From NCBI GenBank assembly GCA_029747015.1, contig JAKOGI010000343.1:434001-498000 (forward strand): DNA of 64,000 nt, read 5' to 3'. Below the pieces are notes generated by a model that worked only from the letters and a program-made list of their open reading frames with translations, had not been told where the DNA came from and searched no databases. The stretch's first letter is position 1; each line of letters opens with the position of its first letter. Positions 34,708 through 45,610 of this stretch are shown here, one piece after another. This stretch comes from Carnegiea gigantea. Its lineage: Eukaryota > Streptophyta > Magnoliopsida > Caryophyllales > Cactaceae. The translations under genes were made by a program, and so were the position numbers.

Positions 34708-36468
34708 ATGAGTACTCCACAAGGCATGCTTGAAGGTCAATCCATAACTCGTCCACCATACTTTAATGGCCAACACTATAGTTGGTGGAAGAATAGGATG
34801 GAAAACTACATCCAAGCCGAGGACTATGAGTTGTGGATGCTCATCAAGCATGGACCACTCATCCCTAAGAAAACAACTGAAGATGGAAAGTCAATCCCCA
34901 AGGAGCCTAAGGAGTTCAATGCTGAAGATTACAAGATGATGGAGAAGAATGCCAAGGCCAAGAAACTCCTATATTTTGGCCTAGGTCCTGATGAATATAC
35001 TCGCATATCTGAATGTGAGTCGGCCAAAGAAATCTGGGATGCTTTGCAAGTAGCTCACGAAGGGATCAATCAAGTAAAGCAATCCCAGATTGAATTACTT
35101 ATGAGAAAGTATGAGCTGTTCGAGATGGGTGATCGGGAAAGTGTGATGGACATGTACACTCGCTTCACTCACATAACGAATGAGTTGAAATCCTTGGGAA
35201 AATCCTTCACCACCGAAGAATTGGTAAGGAAGATCCTAAGAATTTTACCTCATTCTTGGGAAGCGAAAGTAACGGCCATCCAAGAAGCTAAGGACATGAA
35301 TAAGATCACCCTAGATGAGCTGATTGGCAACCTCCAAACATATGAACTTAGGAAATATTCTCAACAGAAAGATGAGACAAAGAGAGAACGAGGTCTTGTA
35401 CTAAAGGCCTTAGAAGATGATTCTGATTCTGAGGAGGAGGAGATTGCCATGATGACTCAAAAATTTAAGAAGTTCTTCAAGAAAGTCAAAGAAAACATCA
35501 AAAGGAAGGACTTCGGCAAAGCCAGGAACACCCCTCGGGAACAGTTCACTGGGTGTTTCAAGTGTGGTAAGCTGGACCACATTGTGAGAAACTGCCCACT
35601 GCATAAGGAAGAACAAGAACCCGAACACCCCAGAAAACAGGGGAGGAGACAGGGTGTAAGCAGCTCAGCGAAAAGGTTCTCAAAAGCTATGCTCGCGGCC
35701 TGGGGAGATTCAAGTGAGGATGAGGAAGGGTCTGAAGCTGGGGAAGCTGATGTAGCACTCATGGCAAGGAGTGACACTGATTCAGATGATGGGTCAACGG
35801 ATAGTCTGACTCAACTCAAGAACAAGGTACGTGGTCTAAATAAATCAACTCTTGAGAAATTAGTGTACAATATAATGGATATATGTGCTGAATTAAAAGG
35901 GGATGTTCGAGATTTAGAACTTGAAAATGAAACCCTTAAATTAGAAAAGCTTGAAGTTGACAAAGAGACTCTTGCCTTGCATGAAAACATCAATGTGCTT
36001 AAAGAAACTCTACTCATGAAAGAAGAGACTTGTTCCACTAAACTGACTGAGCTAGAAAAAGAATCTCTTGACTTAAAAGGTAAGGTCGAGTCTTTGCTGG
36101 AAGAAAACAGAAACTTGCTTGAAAAAATAAAACACTTAGAATCGGACCTTGCCGCAAACAAGCTCTGGAACAGGTCCTCAAGGGCGTTGGAATGGTTAAA
36201 CACTCATCATAGTCAAAATAGAAGAGGACTAGGTTTTGTGCCTAAGATGACCTACCCAGTGAATAACAAATATGTGGGATTACCTGAAAATATTGTTTGT
36301 TTTCATTGTGGTAAAACGGGGCATTATCGATATGCTTGTCCTATAAGAAAGTATGCCATTAAAAAGAACTCAGTGCATGTAAAACAAATGTGGGTTAGGA
36401 AAGATGAGATTTACACGTCTAAAGGAATGGGACCCAAGTGGATCTGGGTTCCCAAAACTAACCCTTGA
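34708..36468 (+). CDS. gag: Sirevirus gag (capsid-nucleocapsid), intact
   Basis: The start is taken at ATG 34,708 (MSTPQGMLEG); an in-frame TTG two codons upstream is less likely. The 586-residue product forms the virus-like particle and packages RNA. Residues about 15-240 match the copia UBN2-type gag domain (YFNGQHYSWWKNRMENY, AKEIWDALQ). The first zinc knuckle, CFKCGKLDHIVRNC, is near residue 285; the second, CFHCGKTGHYRYAC, is near residue 535. Between them lies a long Leu/Glu/Lys-rich coiled coil (about 390-495). Two knuckles and a long coil are typical of Sireviruses. No internal stop is present. It ends in TGA at 36,466, in the same frame as pol. Confidence 0.93.
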   Translation: MSTPQGMLEGQSITRPPYFNGQHYSWWKNRMENYIQAEDYELWMLIKHGPLIPKKTTEDGKSIPKEPKEFNAEDYKMMEKNAKAKKLLYFGLGPDEYTRISECESAKEIWDALQVAHEGINQVKQSQIELLMRKYELFEMGDRESVMDMYTRFTHITNELKSLGKSFTTEELVRKILRILPHSWEAKVTAIQEAKDMNKITLDELIGNLQTYELRKYSQQKDETKRERGLVLKALEDDSDSEEEEIAMMTQKFKKFFKKVKENIKRKDFGKARNTPREQFTGCFKCGKLDHIVRNCPLHKEEQEPEHPRKQGRRQGVSSSAKRFSKAMLAAWGDSSEDEEGSEAGEADVALMARSDTDSDDGSTDSLTQLKNKVRGLNKSTLEKLVYNIMDICAELKGDVRDLELENETLKLEKLEVDKETLALHENINVLKETLLMKEETCSTKLTELEKESLDLKGKVESLLEENRNLLEKIKHLESDLAANKLWNRSSRALEWLNTHHSQNRRGLGFVPKMTYPVNNKYVGLPENIVCFHCGKTGHYRYACPIRKYAIKKNSVHVKQMWVRKDEIYTSKGMGPKWIWVPKTNP

Positions 36469-36474
36469 TTTGTT

Positions 36475-39400
36475 TTGCAGGCTGAAGTGAGAGAGAACAA
36501 CCCAGCAAACAACCCAGTAAACAGTGCAGGAAACAGTCTAGGGAACAGGCAGCTGTGGTATGTTGACAGTGGGTGTTCGAGACATATGACTGGTGAAAAA
36601 TCCAATTTTCTCTCACTTACAGCATCAGAAGGAGGGAGTGTGGCATTTGGAAACGGCAAATCTGGGACAATTGTCGGTATAGGTAAGATAGGTGAGTCAC
36701 TCTCCCATTCAATTGACAATGTTTATTTTGTGGATGGTTTAAAACACAACTTGCTAAGTGTGTCCCAACTGTGTGACAAAGACAACCTAGTAGTGTTCTC
36801 TCCAACACGTTGCTTGGTTGTAAATATGAACACAAGAGATGTTGTGTTGAGGGGGAAGCGACACAAAAATGTTTATAAAGTGTGTATTTCTACTCTTCCC
36901 CAAAATAATTTGACTTGTTTGAGTGCCTTAAAAGATGATGTTATGCTTTGGCACAAAAGACTAGGTCATGCAAGCCACTCTCTTTTGAACAAACTTGTAA
37001 CCAAAGATTTAGTAGTTGGCTTACCTTCCATCAAATTCAATGATGACAAGGTATGTGATGCATGTGCCAAAGGCAAACAAGTCAAAAATTCATTTAAGTC
37101 TAAAAAGTGTATAAGCACTACTCGACCCCTTGAATTAATACATATGGATCTATGTGGTCCAATGAGGATCATGAGATGAGGTGGAAAGAGGTATGTGCTT
37201 GTGATAGTGGATGACTACTCTTGTTTCACTTGGACTTTGTTTTTGGCTTCTAAAGATGAAACTTTTGAAAAATTTCTTGCTTTCATTAAAAAGACTGAAA
37301 AGAGGGTAGGACATTCTTTGGTATGCATAAGGTCTGACCATGGTACAGAATTTGAAAATTCGAGCTTTATTGACTATTGTAATGAGCATGGTGTTGATCA
37401 CAATTTTTCAGCTCCAAGAACACCCCAACAGAACGGGGTGGTAGAGCGCAAAAATCGTACTCTAGAGGACATGACTAGAACAATGCTTGTTACTAGTGGT
37501 CTTCCTAGAAATTTTTGGGCTGAAGCTTTAAACACATCATGTTACATTATAAATAGATCTTCAAAGGAAGAAAACCAAATATTTTGCATTTGAGAGTTTT
37601 TGGGTGTAAATGTTTTGTGCATAATAATGGAAAGGATGCCTTAGGGAAATTTGATCCAAGGAGTGACGAGGCAATATTCCTCGGTTACTCCTCACATAGT
37701 AAGGCATACAAAGTGTTTAATAAGAGAACCTTGTGTGTTGAAGAAAGTGTGCATGTGCTTTTTGATGAAACTAACTCTCTAAGTGAGAATGATGCACAGG
37801 AGGAAGACCTCGAACTAGGTCTTGTTAAAAAAGACATGCTGCTTCAAGATGAACCAGGTAAGGATCAACCTGAGAGATCAAGGCCTGAAGCTGTTCTTCA
37901 GGAAGGTAGGCAGGGTGTGAACCAAACAGGGGGAAACAGGGTGGAACCCTGTTCGGGACAACATCAGCCGAACCCTTCTGAGATAATTTCAGGAACAGGC
38001 TCCCAAACAGGCTTGGGAACAGGTCCTGAACTTGTTTCACCAAGTATTCCAGCTAGGATGGAGAGCATATCTGTGAACCCACTTTCACCACGATCATGGA
38101 AATACCAAAGTTCACATCCTCTTGATCAAATTTTGTCTGATATTAATGCAGGAGTTCAAACTAGATCTAGGCTTAAAAATTTCTGTGCTTTCTATGCTTT
38201 TCTCTCAAAAATTGAGCCTAAGAATATTAATGAAGCTCTTGCAGATTCAGATTGGGTCACAGCCATGCAAGAAGAACTCCATCAGTTCGAAAGAAACAAG
38301 GTATGGCACCTTGTGCCACGGCCAGAGGATAGAACAATCATTGGAACCAAGTGGGTGTTCCGTAACAAGCTAGATGAGTGCAGAACAGTCACTAGGAACA
38401 AGGCCCGGCTGGTGGTTCAAGGCTACAACCAAGAAGAGGGAATTGATTATGAAGAGACTTTTGCACCTGTTGCAAGGATGGAAGCCATTCGAATCTTGAT
38501 AGCTTTTGCAGCCCACATGGAGATCAAGTTATATCAAATGGATGTTAAAAGTGCGTTTCTAAATGGGTACCTTAAAGAGGAAGTGTATGTCAAACAACCC
38601 CCCGGTTTTGAAAGTGATGAATTTCCTAACCATGTTTTCAAACTTGGCAAGGCACTTTATGGTTTAAAACAAGCTCCTAGAGCTTGGTATGAGCAGTTGT
38701 TAAGCTTTTTATTGGAAAATAATTTTACAAGAGGCAAGGTAGATAATACCTTGTTTCTAAAATCTAAGGGGGAACATTTGTTGATTGTCCAAGTATATGT
38801 CGATGACATCATATTTGGTGCAACTCATCATGAATTGTGCAATGAATTTTCAAAAATGATGAGGAGTGAGTTTGAAATGAGCATGATGGGTGAGCTTAAT
38901 TTCTTTTTAGGCTTGCAAATCAAGCAAACTTCAAACGGTACCATGATCCATCAACAAAAGTATATTAAGGAATTACTTAAGCGTTTTGGGATGGAGTCAG
39001 CCAAGCCCATTGATACTCCCATCTCTCCTTCAACTAGGTTGGTAATGGATGATGGTAGTCCCTCAGTTGAGGAGAAATCCTATAGGGGCATGATAGGGTC
39101 ACTCCTATACCTGACGGCTAGTAGACCTGACATTGTTTTCAGTGTTGGTCTATGTGCACGTTTTCAGTCTAACCCTAAAGAAACTCATCTTAAGGCTGTA
39201 AAAAGGATTTTAAGATACTTAAAACATACACCTGATCTAGCCTTATGGTATCCTAGAGGGTGCAACTTCGATCTTGTTGGGTATGCTGATGCTGATTATG
39301 CAGGTTTCTTGGTTGATAGAAAAAGCACCTCAGATATGGCTCGCTTTCTTGGACCTTGTTTGGTATCTTGGGCAACCCAGAAACAACTCTCTGTTGCCTT

Positions 39401-39740
39401 GTCCACAGCAGAAGCTGAGTATGTGGCAACTGCATCTTGTTGTGCTCAGTTATTATGGACAAGACAACAACTCAAGGACTTTTGTGTTGACATAGGATGC
39501 ATTCCTATTTATTGTGACAATACAAGTGCAATTAACATTGCCAAAAATCCATGTCAACACAAAAGAACAAAACATATTGACATTCGTCATCATTTTCTAA
39601 GAGACAATGTTGAAAAAGGAGTAATCTCAATGAATTTTTGTACCACTGAAAATCAAATTGCTGATATATTCACAAAGGCATTGAGTAGAGAACAATTTGA
39701 AAGGAATAGACTCGAACTAGGCTTAATTAGAACAACCTGA
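36475..39740 (+). pseudogene. pol: Sirevirus pol: protease, integrase, RT, RNase H; two breaks
   Basis: It follows gag in the same frame after one TGA. Protease: WYVDSGCSRHMTG near 36,556. The integrase zinc domain has LWHKRLGHASHS and CDACAKGKQ. The integrase core has VIVDDYS, IRSDHGTEF and PQQNGVVERKNR for the three acidic residues. RT has [10 protein letters not shown] and YVDDIIFGA; RNase H has [18 protein letters not shown] and [13 protein letters not shown] at 37,177 lies before the integrase core. Near 37,560, tens of bases are missing and the frame shifts, removing the stretch after YIINR; the frame then stays open from 37,584 to 39,740. The conserved KSTSG in RNase H is KSTSD. The enzymes would mature gag and make and integrate DNA. 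Confidence 0.92.
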
Positions 39741-40171
39741 CCAACCTGTTCTCTCTCCCTGTTTGCAAAATTTAAAAGTGACGGGTACAACATGTTAAAT
39801 TTTTGTTTGCAATCAACTTGTGTGCTATGTTTAGCATATGTGAGGTTTGCAACTTGCTGACACTCGTTGAGGTCTAATGAGATTGCCCTTATTGTCCAAT
39901 GTTACCGAGCAAGTAACCTCAAGAACAAGCATCAGGAACAGGTACGCCTCTTGTTTGTCAAATGTGTGCAACAAATTGAAAACTGCTAATCTCTTCCCGA
40001 GGCGTGCGCAATAAATGCTAAAGTCCGTTGCAAAAACGGACAAAATCTTTTAAAGATTTGGCACGTCTCTCTCTCCCTTTAAAGCTCTTGCTCAATCTCT
40101 CACCTTCACCGAAACTCTCTTACTTTGAAACTCTGTTCAAGAAACCCTAATCTCTCTCCTTCCTCTGAAAA
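39741..40171 (+). other. Spacer between pol and the third ORF
   Basis: About 430 bp, nearly the same as 21,264-21,694 on the other strand. A CT-rich run lies near 40,065-40,165. No gene seen. Confidence 0.7.
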
Positions 40172-42126
40172 ATGGCATTCCCATTAGCTTCGAGAGCTCC
40201 TTGACCTTGACCCAGGGCAACCAGATACAGGGCACAGCCTTGCAAACAGCCACAGCCCTGTTTGCACCTACACAATTTCAGACGGCCCTCATGGAAGGCA
40301 AAAATACTGAACCTCCTCGACCCATTGCCTATAAACCTTTTGGGTTTTTGAAAAGTATCGACCTTAGAACAATGAATTTGAAATTAGAAGACATCCCGTA
40401 CAAATTTGGGTGGGAATTGATTTTGTTTGGTGAAACAGGCGCATGTCAACCCCAAGAGCTTGTTGGGGCATCTGAAAGAGAAATTGGGGCTTTAGATGAA
40501 CTTTTTCTGTTGGACCATGGGTTAGATGACATCAATTCGTTTGGGCTGTTTCCTGAGCAGGAAACAGGGTCAGAAACAGGGCCTGAAGTTTTTAAGGAGA
40601 ACCTAGGGGAGGATTTGTCAAGAGAAGAAGGGGGAAGTAGTGGTCAACTGGAGGAGGCCCCTGCCAACACTGAACAAGCCACACCAGTACCACCAACCGA
40701 TGAGAAACGCAAACAGTACAAAATTGTGGCTAGGCGTACTAGAATGCCAAGAACATGACCACCATCAAGGCTTAAAAGCGGCCAGACTGAAGAGCCCTCA
40801 AAAAGTGAACCCCTTGTCAAACCAAAACCACAAGTCCCCTCTTCGGCAAAACCCACAAACAGGCCCACAAGAAAATCAGCCCGAATAGCTTTTCACTCCA
40901 CTCCTCGTCCTGCCAAACAGTCAGCCCCTGTTGTTGAGGAGATTGATTCCTCCTCTGAGCCTTCATCAGATAGCGACACTGAGAACACTGCCTTCAAACA
41001 GGGCACGCCCGTGTTCTCAGAGTCCTCAGAGGATAAGCCTCTTCCTATACCAAAACCATCACCCCTCAAAACTCCCAAGAGAAAAGCCTCCCTCAAACAT
41101 GCCTCCACCCAAGACCCTCCTACTGAGCCCCAACCTAAACGAGCCAAGAAATCTACCCCGTCTGCAATCTCAGCCAAACTGACCTAATTGATTCAGAGAC
41201 GGGTTGTCAGGGGCAAAATTATAAAGGTCAAATATTTTGAGGAACAGGGTCTGGGGGTGTTTCTGCACAAGCTGCGTGCACAGGGGTGGTATGCGTTGTT
41301 TACAAACACCCAGCTGGGGTGTTCTGTACATGAGTTGGCAGAGTTCTATGCCAACTGCACTGTCACCGAAGGAGTAGTGACAAGTATTATTAATGGAAAG
41401 CAGCTTCGCTTTGATGCGAAGATATTAGGGGAAATTCTGGGGATTCCCTCCACGGGCTTTGATATATATGTGAGAGAAGACAAGACTATTCTAGGGACAG
41501 CCAGGCTGCTGGAGCTCTCCCAGAAATTTAGCCAGCAATCAAGCCTCCAAACACCCAAGTCCGTGAAGAAAGGGGACATGACATCGCTCCATCAATTGAT
41601 ATTCTGGTTTATCATCAAGAATGTCATCCCCAGGGGCCAGGGTCGCAATCTTGCTGATGCCATGGATCAATGTTTGATGGATCTGATGGACAAGGAGGAG
41701 CAAATCAACCTTCCTGCCATCATGATTCGCCACATAGCAAGAATTGCAAACATCTCCAGGGAACATGACCTAGGATACAGCTTCTTCTTGACTAGTGTGT
41801 TTGAGCACTTTGGGGTGACCCTGCAGAAGAAGGTGGGTGCTCAGTTCATTGATGAGATTGGGAGTAACACCCTTATGGGGTGTGGATACACTTTGGTTGA
41901 GGGGTCTGCCTTAGAACAGGGGACCAGAACACCCCGTTCTCCTATTCCTGGCAGTTCCTTAGTCAAGCTTGAGGCTGCTTTGGAAGAAAACTCTCGACTC
42001 AGTGCTGAGCTTACTGCGGTAAAGGCTGCCCTGAACGAGGAAAAGGCTCTTAATGCAAAACGCCATGAAGATATCCTCGCCCTTCTCTCTTCCCTCTCAG
42101 CAAAATTTTCCCCTCCTGCTCTCTAA
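40172..42126 (+). pseudogene. Sirevirus third ORF ('env-like'), three breaks
   Basis: ATG at 40,172 begins MAF, then one base is missing relative to the minus copy and the frame is lost until about 40,201. From there a single frame continues to 42,126, broken by TGA at 40,756-40,758 and TAA at 41,185-41,187. The minus copy has CGA and CAA at these two places, so both stops are C-to-T changes. The protein has an acidic first third, a basic Pro/Ser/Lys-rich middle, a globular second half with ELAEFYANCTVTEGVV and IPSTGFDIYV, and a C-terminal heptad-like helix. The second half resembles the PF20167 plant transposon domain. No membrane span is visible, and the role in the element is unknown. Confidence 0.8.
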
Positions 42127-42587
42127 TCAACCCCCCATCTGTTGTCCTCATAGCCTGTTCTCACTTCTCACTTCTCTTGTTAGTTTGTCCCTTCTGTTGC
42201 ACTCGTTTGGTGAATGATAGGTTATCTTGTTTTTTGATTGGCTTTGCCTTGCTTGCTTTCTGTTGTGAATTGCTTGTATGTGACTAGGATGGCCAATCTC
42301 ATTACTGTACCAACACACTTGAGTGTATCGCCTGTTGCCTTTCCTCCATTACCCAAGTGGTGGTGATAGCAAACACCCTCTGTTTGACTGTTCGCCCCTA
42401 CTTTTTAATGATGCCAAAAAGGGGAAGATAGGATGGCCAATATTATTTTAGTTTTGCCATGGACGAGTTAAATTTCTTACACTCTTTCGATACTGACTGC
42501 TTCATGTGAATTGTCGGTCCTATAAATAATTGGCACTAATCACTTCAATTGTCCTTGAAAGTCAATATGGTCACTTGGTTTGTCATC
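42127..42587 (+). other. 3' untranslated region of the Sirevirus
   Basis: Non-coding, closely matching 18,855-19,308 on the other strand. It includes a purine tract AAAAAGGGGAAGATAGG at 42,416-42,432, similar to the main tract next to the LTR. Confidence 0.7.
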
Positions 42588-42604
42588 ATCAAAAAGGGGG
42601 AATT
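42588..42604 (+). other. Polypurine tract of the Sirevirus
   Basis: ATCAAAAAGGGGGAATT lies directly before the 3' LTR and would prime plus-strand DNA synthesis. Confidence 0.85.
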
Positions 42605-44084
42605 TGTTAGAATGTATAAGGTTTTGATGATAACAAATCCAAGTGTTGTAGTTGTTGTTGTTGTTCCAAACAGGCTTTACCAACAGGGTCTTACTGCTGT
42701 TCTTCAATATATTAAAACTGCTTGACTAATGGTTTATCAAGAACAGGTACTCAAGTCAGCGATGTAAGAACAACCATGAGGAACAGGCTCTGTAAGGTAT
42801 TTTGAAGCATATCCTGTGAAGTGTTTGAAACATAAGATATAAGTGCAGCTGTGACAAACAGATTCTGTGAAGTATTTGCAGTAAAGTCATTCTACAAGAT
42901 GACTAGTGGTTACAACAAAATGTCTTGATCTGATTTGGTTTTATATTTTTAGACTCTTGTTAATATGCCAATTCGAAAGTTTTAATTTACCACTCACTGG
43001 AAACGTTTTGCTTTTCGGAAAATATTTCGGATCACCCTTCAGAACAACCCTGGGAACAGGGCGATCAGGGTGTTTCCCGAATAAGCTGCAAAAAACTGCT
43101 TTGCACGATTTTTATTTTTTAGATTTTGAGCAGCTTCTTCAAAGATTTGCAAGAAAGATTTTTCTATGGAGTATCTTATTCCTTACCCTAAAAACGGTTA
43201 TCAAAAATCTTAAGGGATTTGCAAAATCTTTTTGAATAAAAAGAATATCCAATTTTTGGCAAGTGGATAAGGTAGTTGAGAAAAACATGGGCTAGCTGCT
43301 AAAGAACACCGCCTTATGCACGCGGTTCAGGAAGTGTTTTTCAGCTCATGTCACCTTACCCCTTATAGCTAAAGGATTCTATTTTCTCTAGGATTTTAGT
43401 TTCCAAAAATTTCAGAAATAGTTTTTCCATCCCTTGTGGGTAAAGGATTCTATATTCTTCAGATTTTTTAGTTTCCAAAAATTTGATGAATTGTTTTCCA
43501 AGCACTATAAAAGGCGGCTTCTTACAATCTTGGAGACATCGGTTTTCAAAGAGAAAAAAATCTGAGTTCATGAGCTAAAACGTTTGAAAAGAAAACCGAG
43601 CCTTGTGAGTGAATTAATTGAGCTTTCAAAGTTGGCATACTAGGACTTCATTGTACCCTATATTAGCTTAGTTGAGAAGCATTGTAATAGGGTGTTTTTT
43701 CTTTACATTCTTCTTTCACAAGAGTGAGTAAAGTGTGTGTCCAAATCAAGGGGATTTTGGACGTGGGGTAACTTGTCTTAGGGAAGACAGGTTACGTGTG
43801 TTACAATTGTAACAAGTTGTGTTACTATTGTAACGTGATTAGCCCGTTTAGTGAAGTGTTTAAATCCTACACGAGGTAGGTCGTGGTTTTTAACCTCAGT
43901 TGGACTAGAGGTGTTTTCCACGTAAAAATCCTATGTTCATTACTTTCGCACTTAATTTTGTTGAATTTTCGCTTCTGCACAACTCAGGAACAGTCTGTGC
44001 GAACAGGATCCCACGACTGCTTGCCAGCATATTGCGAAAATCGGACACCATAATTCACCCCCCTCTTGTGGTTGTGTACTCTCA
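42605..44084 (+). repeat. 3' LTR of the Sirevirus, shortened right end
   Basis: It begins TGTTAGAATG like the 5' LTR, about 1,480 bp. It ends GTGTACTCTCA at the target duplication, without the last ten or so bases (TAATTCAACA) present in the 5' LTR and in the LTR at 17.3 kb. Confidence 0.93.
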
Positions 44085-44089
44085 TCATT
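44085..44089 (+). repeat. Target site duplication, right copy, of the Sirevirus
   Basis: TCATT, matching 33,151-33,155. Confidence 0.85.
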
Positions 44090-44428
44090 AGTGGGGATTA
44101 AGGATTTCTTGATGTGTACATTGCGTTTATATGTGATCTAGTGCTTTGGTTGCTTGAGTTATGTCGTTGATTAGCATGTCTATATATATTTTCCCAGTGT
44201 TGTATATATAATTTTTTGTGCAAAAAAATTCAAAAAGATTTTTTTTTATAGATTTTATGGGTATATCTTGTGCAAACCCTCATGAGACCTAGGGGTTTAA
44301 AGGGCTTATTGCACACGCTAAGCACAACCGTGATTCCTACGAAAGTGAGTAAGGATTTTATTTTTCTTTTCTAGGATTTTTAGTTTTATTTTACTCATGG
44401 ACGAGCAAAACTTAGGTGTGGGGGTATT
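44090..44428 (+). other. End of LARD copy A internal region, with its purine tract
   Basis: It continues the sequence broken at 33,155 and aligns with 49,206-49,543 of copy B. The purine tract TTAGGTGTGGGGGTATT (44,412-44,428) precedes the central LTR. Confidence 0.8.
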
Positions 44429-45587
44429 TGTTAAACCAAAAATTATGATATTTTATACCCTTTTATTATCTAATAATTGCTCGAAATAAATTATTAAATT
44501 AGGATTTCAATATGTTTTTATTGATTTGGTAGGAATAATGAAATCTGGATAAATTGGGTGTCAGAGAATTTAGAAGAAGCGCTGTGGATCAAGTAATAAA
44601 AATAAGAGAAGGAAGACAGCCCAATGGCTATGATGCACTTTCCTCTTCTTTTCTAGCCAGATTTTTTTTTTTTTTGGGCTGGGCCTCGTCACCTCCTAGA
44701 TCTCGGCCCAAGTGTTCTCCTTTTCCTGTTCTCTCCATTCCCTCTCCTCTCCCTAGCTTCGCGGACCAGGCCAAGGCCCAGTCTGCCTCTCCCCTACTTC
44801 CTCAGCCCAACCTCCCTTTTTTTTCATTTGATCCCTGGGCAAGTGAGTCACGTGACCTAGCCCTTCTTCCTTCCTTCTTCTTCCTCACCATTCTGTTGTT
44901 CGTCCCCAGCACTAGACCGAGATCAGCTATGTTGCTTTGTCTTCCTCATGCCATAACCGAAGCTTCTCTCTCCTCCTCCTTTAGTCATCATCTATAATTC
45001 TTCCATTACTACGCCCAACCATTGCTCTCCATCATCATTAATTTAGTAGTTTCAAGTTTTAATTCAAGAGAGAGAGGATGACGTTCTTCAGAAGGCTTAA
45101 AAATGAAGGCTGAAGCTAGAGCTGAGGGTTATGGAGCAATTCATGTTTTTGATCTACTACTCATCATTTTAGCTTTCAGATTTAGGTTTTAGTTTTACAA
45201 TTGGTGTAATTTGAATTTTGGATTTGTTTACTTGATTGGAATCAAAAATTTAGTTCCAAGATTGCACTGCTGGATTCGAATTCTCGGTTCTTTCCATCCC
45301 TCATTTTGACGATGAAGCTTTTGGTTGGTGGCATGAATTGTGCTATGAAGTTTAGATTCGTCTTCTCCAATTTCATTTTCTGTCTGTGGAACCTGTAACT
45401 TGGACATTCCAGGTCTTTAGTCTCAATAGTTCCATAATCTAATATAGTTTTAGGTTCTACTTGATTATTATGTTTGGAGTTTTGACTGAATGCAAGAGCT
45501 ACTGCTGAACCCGCCATCATGTTTTGATTTGATTGACACCCGTAAACACTACACTGAAAAACCGTATACTTGCAGAAATTACTAACA
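44429..45587 (+). repeat. Central LTR shared by LARD copies A and B
   Basis: It starts TGTTAAACC and ends TTACTAACA, about 1,159 bp. A purine tract lies just before it and a primer site just after it, so it serves as the 3' LTR of copy A and the 5' LTR of copy B. Confidence 0.9.
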
Positions 45588-45592
45588 AGTTT

Positions 45593-45610
45593 TGGCTCCG
45601 TTGCTGGGGA
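45593..45610 (+). other. Primer binding site of LARD copy B, mutated
   Basis: TGGCTCCGTTGCTGGGGA differs at two positions from the site in copy A. Confidence 0.85.

Larger units (their letters stand above)
33156..44084 (+). mobile_element. Complete Sirevirus (SIRE/Maximus-like Ty1/copia), about 10.9 kb
   Basis: Two LTRs, a primer site, a long gag with two zinc knuckles and a coiled coil, a pol with protease, integrase, RT and RNase H, a third ORF and purine tracts are all present in order. The length, the extra 3' ORF and the gag type fit the Sirevirus genus. The 5 bp target duplication and the empty site in the LARD paralogue confirm the ends. In the first 460 or so aligned LTR bases I counted about 18 differences by eye, mostly transitions, so it is not a recent insertion. 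Several coding breaks make it non-autonomous. Confidence 0.95.

Noticed and set aside
40172..42126. Envelope glycoprotein
   Set aside because: No signal peptide or membrane anchor is visible, and the second half looks like a plant transposon domain.
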